Source: Fasciola hepatica (lineage: Eukaryota; Platyhelminthes; Trematoda; Plagiorchiida; Fasciolidae). Taken from it: 64,000 bases of DNA. Positions within the stretch are counted from its first letter, which is position 1. Each line of letters starts with the position of its first letter. Below, piece by piece: positions 58,990 to 64,000 of this stretch. The notes under the pieces were generated by a model. It searched no databases. It was not told the origin of the DNA and worked only from the letters and a program-made list of their open reading frames with translations. The translations under genes and the position numbers were made by a program. The DNA is taken from contig CANUEZ040000129.1 in assembly GCA_948099385.1 (NCBI GenBank), positions 744,001 to 808,000 of the forward strand, read 5' to 3'.

Positions 58990-60275
58990 ACGGATGGGAT
59001 TGAGTGAATTCAGGACTGATTTTCATTGTGAAGTCAGAGAACCTCTCGTTCGGAGTGTCAGCGAGATGGCTTTCCATAAAGTGCTATTCAAACGTCCCAG
59101 CTGGCCGTTGGCTTGTGGGCTATGGGCCGTTGTATGACTAGCCGCTACTTTTTTGTCCCTTAAAGATTGAGACGGCTCAGATGACGCGTATAAGGATCTT
59201 CCGATCGGAACAAATATAGACGGGCATTCCGAATTCCGCCAGCAATCGAAGCAGACAACCGATTACTGTAAAAGTCGACATATGCAAACAGGCAAGTGAA
59301 CATGGAAACTTTGAGTGCTCGTCGATAGTAGTGAGTAGATATCGGTTGCGGCTGGATGAAGGCAGTGGCTTCTTGAAGTTTACACTGAGCCCTTCAAATG
59401 GTTGGATGGTCTTGACAAGATAGCATGGAGGCGGTTTGTAAAAACGTGGTTTCATTTCAGCACAGATAGCTCATCTGGAAGTCAAGTTTTGACTCCTGCT
59501 GAGTGTGGCAAGTTCGTGGAGCGCACGAAGCGAACCATTCAGGTTCTTCCAGGATGACATAATGAATCGTGGAGAACTTTCAAGTTGCTCCTATCCGAAG
59601 TGTAAGCACACGAGCTACGAGAAAAAGTGTCAGCAACTCGGTTGCCCTTTCAGACTTTAGATTATATAGCAGCCATATGCAGACAACTCCAGCCGCTATC
59701 TCTGGACCTTATCATTTTTGATCTTGCTCTTTTGCCTGCTACCATACATGAAGGCGACGGATCGCTGGTCGGTGATTAGCTTGAAATGAACAACTAGGGG
59801 AAAGTGCCACCACTCCCGAATGGCTTCAACGATCGTGCAAACCTCTTTCTCGATGGCGGAATGGTGTCGCTTGCTAAAAGTCAGTGTACAGAAGAAAAAA
59901 GCTACTGATCGATTGTTCTCACTCTGTGAAGCTGTTATGGGGGAACATTATGGTCCACCGTCACAATCTTTGAGGTTTCTGATACTACTTTCAGACCCTT
60001 AAATGTTTTCCTCATATGCGGTGGTAGGGGGAAGGTTGTTTCGACGAGGGGGCTAATTTTGTCTGAAAAGTTCGGCACCCATCGGGAGTGACAAGCAAAC
60101 ACACCACCCGTGGTAACGGTTTCATGTTGGTCAGAGGCGGGATACCACGTAAAGTTTTCATTCGTCCAGGATCCCTTTTGATTACCCCCTGTGTTACGTG
60201 GTAACCAGAAAGTCGGATGTTTGTGGCCGCATCGTTCAGAGTTATACCGTTTTGGCAACAGCTTTTAGGAAGCAT
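58990..60275 (-). pseudogene. Ty3/Gypsy pol remnant (RT end, RNase H, integrase)
   Basis: Minus strand, several frames. WVPNFSDKISPLVETTFPLP (60080-60020) is the RT end (RRFIPNFSDKIAPLV). HHSAIEKEVCTIVEAIREWW and FKLITDQRSVAFMYGSRQKS are RNase H. CHPGRTGVVRFVRSTNLP is the integrase zinc-binding linker. TIQPFEGLSVNFKKPLPSSS, NRYLLTTIDEHSKFPCSLAC and LLAEFGMPVYICSDRKIL (59410-59180) are the integrase core (first Asp as N in VNFK, second Asp in CSD). HSPQANGQLGRLNSTLWKAI (59110-59050) completes it. The element lacks gag, protease and most of the RT, although its LTR is only about 110 bp upstream. Confidence 0.85.
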
Positions 60276-60388
60276 TTGATGTAGTTAGTGGTAGTCAGTC
60301 TTTGTCAATCCACGTAGCTGCATTGATAACGTAGGCGAACGTATGCTTCAAATTTTCGGTTTTTAGGATTTGGTTGATGGTGCGCTAA

Positions 60389-60699
60389 TGTTGTGTCCAC
60401 AACCGGTAGCAGAACACGTAATGGTGGTGCTGCATTTATTTGCGATTGTAAACACAAAACCCGGCCGTAGCCGGCGACTAAGCGGCAAACACCCAAGTGA
60501 GTTGGCATAAAGAATTAAACTACTTGTGCCGTCACGCGCAGCAGAGGTAGACCAATCAGCACACAGCAAAATCGATAGGTCAGTACTGCTGGCGCTAAAG
60601 CATGGTTAAAGATCGAGGCAAATTTGGAGCTTGTCCATTCATGAGAGGAATACTGATCGGTTTTCCGCGTAGTGTGCGAGACCCTAACCAGACACAACA
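60389..60699 (-). mobile_element. Ty3/Gypsy LTR
   Basis: 311 bp on the minus strand, from TGTTGTGTCTGGTTAGGG (60699) to GGACACAACA (60389). It is related along its length to the solo LTR at 33911-34208 (shared CATTACGTGTTCTGCTAC, AATAAATGCAGC and GCGGAAAAC). It acts as the 5' LTR of the pol remnant to its left. Confidence 0.75.
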
Positions 60700-60734
60700 G
60701 CTAAAACAAGCCACGTCATTGGTGATCGTAAAGT

Positions 60735-61165
60735 TTATTCAGCAGAACTAATCTCTGTAAAGTACATACGCGGAAATCCTCCCCAGTCGTTGCCACACAC
60801 TTGTGTTGTTGAGACTATGCATTTTATTTTATTGACCCTGGAACAAGTACAGCACACATCTACCACTGCTCTTGAACAGTTGTCTTTATTTTGTGTGTGT
60901 GCCGTGGCAAATTTTTGATTCGACCTCGGACAGCCATGACGGTCGTATCTGACAGTGACTCTTGTCGAACTCTGATCTATGTTTCCAAACGTTGTGGCCG
61001 TACAGATGAGTTTTGTACATGATTCATATGCGTATAATTTGTCACTTCAGTACTGTAGAATCAGCTAAACAATCTTATTGTGACCTTGGGTTTCGTTAAT
61101 TGGGCTACGCGTCACTCACGATCGGAATCACCGTTACAGTCTGCTTTCCGTGTGTCCGGACGAAG
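60735..61165 (+). repeat. L2 repeat, copy D
   Basis: GTAAAGTACATACGCGGAAA, TTATTGACCCTGGAACAAGT, TTGATTCGACCTCGGACAGC, GTTGTGGCCGTACAG and GGGCTACGCGTCACTCAC, ending near CCGTTACAG. Co-linear with 48385-47990 (-). It begins 36 bp from the Gypsy LTR. Confidence 0.7.
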
Positions 61166-61479
61166 CTATGGGGCTCTTAACATCACGGGTTTTGCTAGCT
61201 TCGGCTGGAGGATTACTGAGTGGGTCTAATCAGACACACGGTGTAAAAAACAAATACTGAAAATCCTTCCAAGTATTCTACGTGCTTTGTGAATTGGACT
61301 ATATTTAACATTACCTTGAAAAGCTTGCCCATATACCACACATTTTCACGTTTGTTTATCCATGTGAGACATTGGAATTTGGCCTTGAACCGTTTCTGAC
61401 CGTCGCGTTTGAGCCACGGGGCTTTGAACCTTTGAGTTTTACCGTGAAGTCTAGTTGGCCGCATACTTGAGGTTTGTAT
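61166..61479. other. Unassigned sequence between two L2 copies
   Basis: No signature on either strand. Confidence 0.3.
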
Positions 61480-61640
61480 ACATTTGTACCCTTTGTGAAT
61501 GTCATTTTAGTACCGTAGAAACTACGAATCAATCTTGTTCTGGTTTTGGGATTCTTTTGAATTGGCTACACTTTGCTCGATTTGCGAGCATTAACTTTAC
61601 TCATGGGGTGGGACAACGAGTGTTGTAAGTTAATACCCTC
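61480..61640 (+). repeat. L2 repeat, partial copy E
   Basis: GAAACTACGAATCAATCTTG, GTTTTGGGATTCTTTTGAAT and TGGCTACACTTTGCTCG match the last third of L2 (compare 48710-48780). Confidence 0.6.
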
Positions 61641-62629
61641 ATATACGCGTCTATTTCGCACAGAGCTCATCCGAGCCCCAAGCTGCCAGAGGCTATTCTT
61701 GGAGACCAGTGTTAATGGGGTTGGCAGCGTCACTGGGAGATGTTATGGCATGTACGTAGAGAAAATAACATGCGGAGTTGGGTGATAGATTCACGGAGAC
61801 AGTTTAGTTGTCGTGTGAGAAAACGTGCAACGAGGAAGCCGAAGCCAACAAGCAATTATTAGGTGGTCGACTTTTGGAATAAGGAAGTCTGCGGCGAGAT
61901 GATTAACGAAGGCCAATTACGGCTGGGAAGGAAAGCTAAGAGAAGTGAAAGACAGAATGAAAGAGAAAGGGGTCAAAAATCAAGAAGTGAAAATGTGGAC
62001 GACGGAACTTAATGTCCAAAGATCCAATGTGACTTATTGATTTGGTGCTGGAGGATAATATCGAGGGCTAAAAGCCTTGGACCAAAGAAATACCGCTTTA
62101 TACTGCCAGCCTAGTAGTATACAGGCAGGAAGGCAGCAGCCTTTCAGTCATAGGTAAGAAGGTCGACTGATAAATTGGATGAAGCAGGACCCAGTGGGGA
62201 CTCGTTGGCAGTGGGTGAACGTGATTATTGTTAACATTTATGGGAACTAACAAGCTTCCAACTAGTTGTGGCTACAGGGAACAACGAACCATATCCTACA
62301 AAGGTGTGGATTACATGCGGTGTGCATGAAAGAAAATAGTCAGCCCAGGGTTCGTCAATGGGCAGAATATATTGGTTTCAAGATATGAATCTATAATTTA
62401 AGTAATGAAACCATTTTTCAATGCCAGCTCGAGCCAGCCTCCCGGGATACTTGGGCCGATAATACGGCCCACCGTAGGGCCAGTTGTGAAGTATTCCAGT
62501 CTGCCTCCGGACTGTGAGGTAGGAAATGTTGAGATGGGAAACGGAAGCCAGTTTTCTAAAAATCGATGTTGCCTTTCGAGGCTCGATCCTCGGATATGCT
62601 GATTTTGGTCAAAGACAACAGATGCGGAT
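61641..62629. other. Unassigned repeat-like sequence
   Basis: No coding or structural signature accepted. Confidence 0.3.
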
Positions 62630-63950
62630 AGTAGGCTGAGATTTTGGACCGTGGCTGAAATAGTCTATTGACGCAGATTTACGAACAGCCAGAGGGGGCT
62701 CATTCCAAAGCTTTAGACATTTCTTAAAAACATTGGATCTCAAAGCAAGCCTCGACTGCGGAATGGCTAGGCTGAACACCTTTTGTCGTTGGGGGTAAGT
62801 TAGATACGGGGAAAACCGTATACCGCTTGTAGAAGCGAAGGCTTAGCGATGAATAAGTCTATATAGAAAAAGTAAGTTCGGCCTAACATGGCTAAACCAT
62901 AAACCTTCTAAGTTTAGAAGAGTGCAGCTCTATTTAAAGCCCGGTGGGGAAGAGTATCGTACTGGCTTTTTGGTATACGTGCGCTGGAATTCCTCAAGGA
63001 GTATCTTATTCAGTTCATACATTCCGGAGAAAATAACGGGACAGTGTTCGGGATTGGGTCCCGCATGGGAGTGACGTGCAAGATGATTATCACTTTTCAT
63101 TGTTGAACTATTCTGTGGTTGTTGGCGGGACGATCAGTGAGTGCGGTGTCAGGGAAATTTCCCTTTGCATTTTCATACACAATCTTGCTGAACAACTCTT
63201 CAACTGTTTTACTGTGACACACTGCTTGTCTTTGTCTGGCTAGGCGGTCGAAGCTTGACTGTTGCTTATTGACGCTGCCTTATTTTCCACTTTGGTACTT
63301 GGACTGCTTGACCGAAGGGATCCCTATTGAGGTTGGTTTTCAAGTATTTCTAAACTGTAGATTGTGAACTACAGTGCCGTAAACTATTTGGCGATTCCCA
63401 GCTCTACGACGGTTTTTGACATTCGGCTAAATACCCAGGACGGATAGATTCTTGATTGCGATTGTGCTATTGTAGTGCTGACCAGCGAGACAGATTAGGT
63501 GAAAACGACCTTTGGGACTGAACCCTGAGTAGCTCAAACTTAGTTTTACATCCCGAAATCAGCACTTATTTTAATTGATCTGAGAACGAGGCCTTGTATC
63601 TGTCTGGCCCTGACTGACTGGAATGAGACACATTCCGAGAAAAGCGAATTGCCGGTGTATCGAAATCCGTCACCCCTCACTGATGAGCTCGGGGCTACTG
63701 GCACTTAGTTCACGACAGGGTTCCTGGAGAGACCTGAAATCTATAGTTGTTGAGAAGTTTGCGGAAGTTAAGAGGCATATCTGCCATGACGTGCACTATT
63801 GCTCAAGTTTCTCAAGATCATTATTTATGTCGGACGGCGCCGCGCTCAAATCTTGATAAAGCAATTAATAGGCGATTTTGATATCATCAACAAAGAGGAA
63901 GGGAATGCCGTGCTGCACCAACGGAAAAATGCCATCAGTATGGAGCAAGG
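62630..63950 (-). pseudogene. LINE (CR1/jockey-like) RT fragment
   Basis: Minus strand. HGIPFLFVDDIKIAY (about 63910-63870) is RT motif C (FADDIKI type, here FVDDIKI). A long degraded stretch with NLSVLGI follows, then QSRLALRSNVFKKCLKLWNE and PPLAVRKSASIDYFSHGPKS at about 62770-62640, the C-terminal LxxKxxKxLKLWNxLPLAVRxAxSIxxFK segment. Many stops. It probably continues right of the window with the upstream RT motifs. Confidence 0.65.
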
Positions 63951-64000
63951 AAAATGGCGGACGAAGTGCATTTAATTGTATAACTCCACAAGTGACGGAC

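Noticed and set aside
63670..63700. CTGATGAGCTCGGGGC as a hammerhead core
   Set aside because: No GAAAC box at a suitable distance and it lies within the LINE RT fragment.

Overview
This is a eukaryotic, repeat-rich genomic window. Split exons with GT-AG (once GC-AG) introns, kilobase introns, Penelope-like elements, RTE- and CR1-type LINEs, BEL/Pao and Ty3/Gypsy remnants and tRNA-derived SINE-like repeats together fit a large-genome parasitic flatworm (trematode or pseudophyllidean tapeworm). That assignment is an inference from element content and protein similarity recalled from memory; no search was run.

Three host genes can be read. (1) 1358-2755 (+): the last two exons of a UBL7-like ubiquitin-pathway adaptor ending in a UBA domain. 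(2) 8764-23575 (+): a complete six-exon GDP-L-fucose synthase (GFUS/TSTA3), 323 aa, with all exon phases closing; its introns carry a mariner-type MITE and a dispersed repeat. (3) 38949-36258 (-): four internal exons of a DNAJB13-like axonemal J-protein, with HPC in place of HPD and a 39-nt GC-AG intron. Its first and last exons were not found.

Between GFUS and DNAJB13 lies the most unusual structure: two RTE-type reverse transcriptase fragments in head-to-head orientation whose 1,682-bp cores (24949-26823 and 31844-33525) are almost identical, while sequence on both sides is clearly diverged. The left arm alone carries a short Penelope-like 3'-end insertion. The roughly 5-kb spacer holds a broken Penelope-like element.

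From about 42 kb to the right edge I see no host exon. The region is a graveyard of nested retroelements: a foldback repeat (42.57-43.27 kb), a CR1-like LINE (43.9-45.4, -), a second LINE (46.0-48.0, -), a BEL/Pao element (49.2-51.2, +), a Gypsy gag/RT (54.5-51.95, -), a Penelope-like 3' part (55.3-54.5, -), an RTE 3' end (58.2-58.8, +), a Gypsy LTR plus RT/RNase H/integrase (60.7-59.0, -) and a LINE RT fragment (63.9-62.6, -). All have stops and frameshifts and look dead. I found no rRNA gene, CRISPR array or prokaryotic feature. Intact tRNA genes were not seen, only tRNA-like SINE heads.
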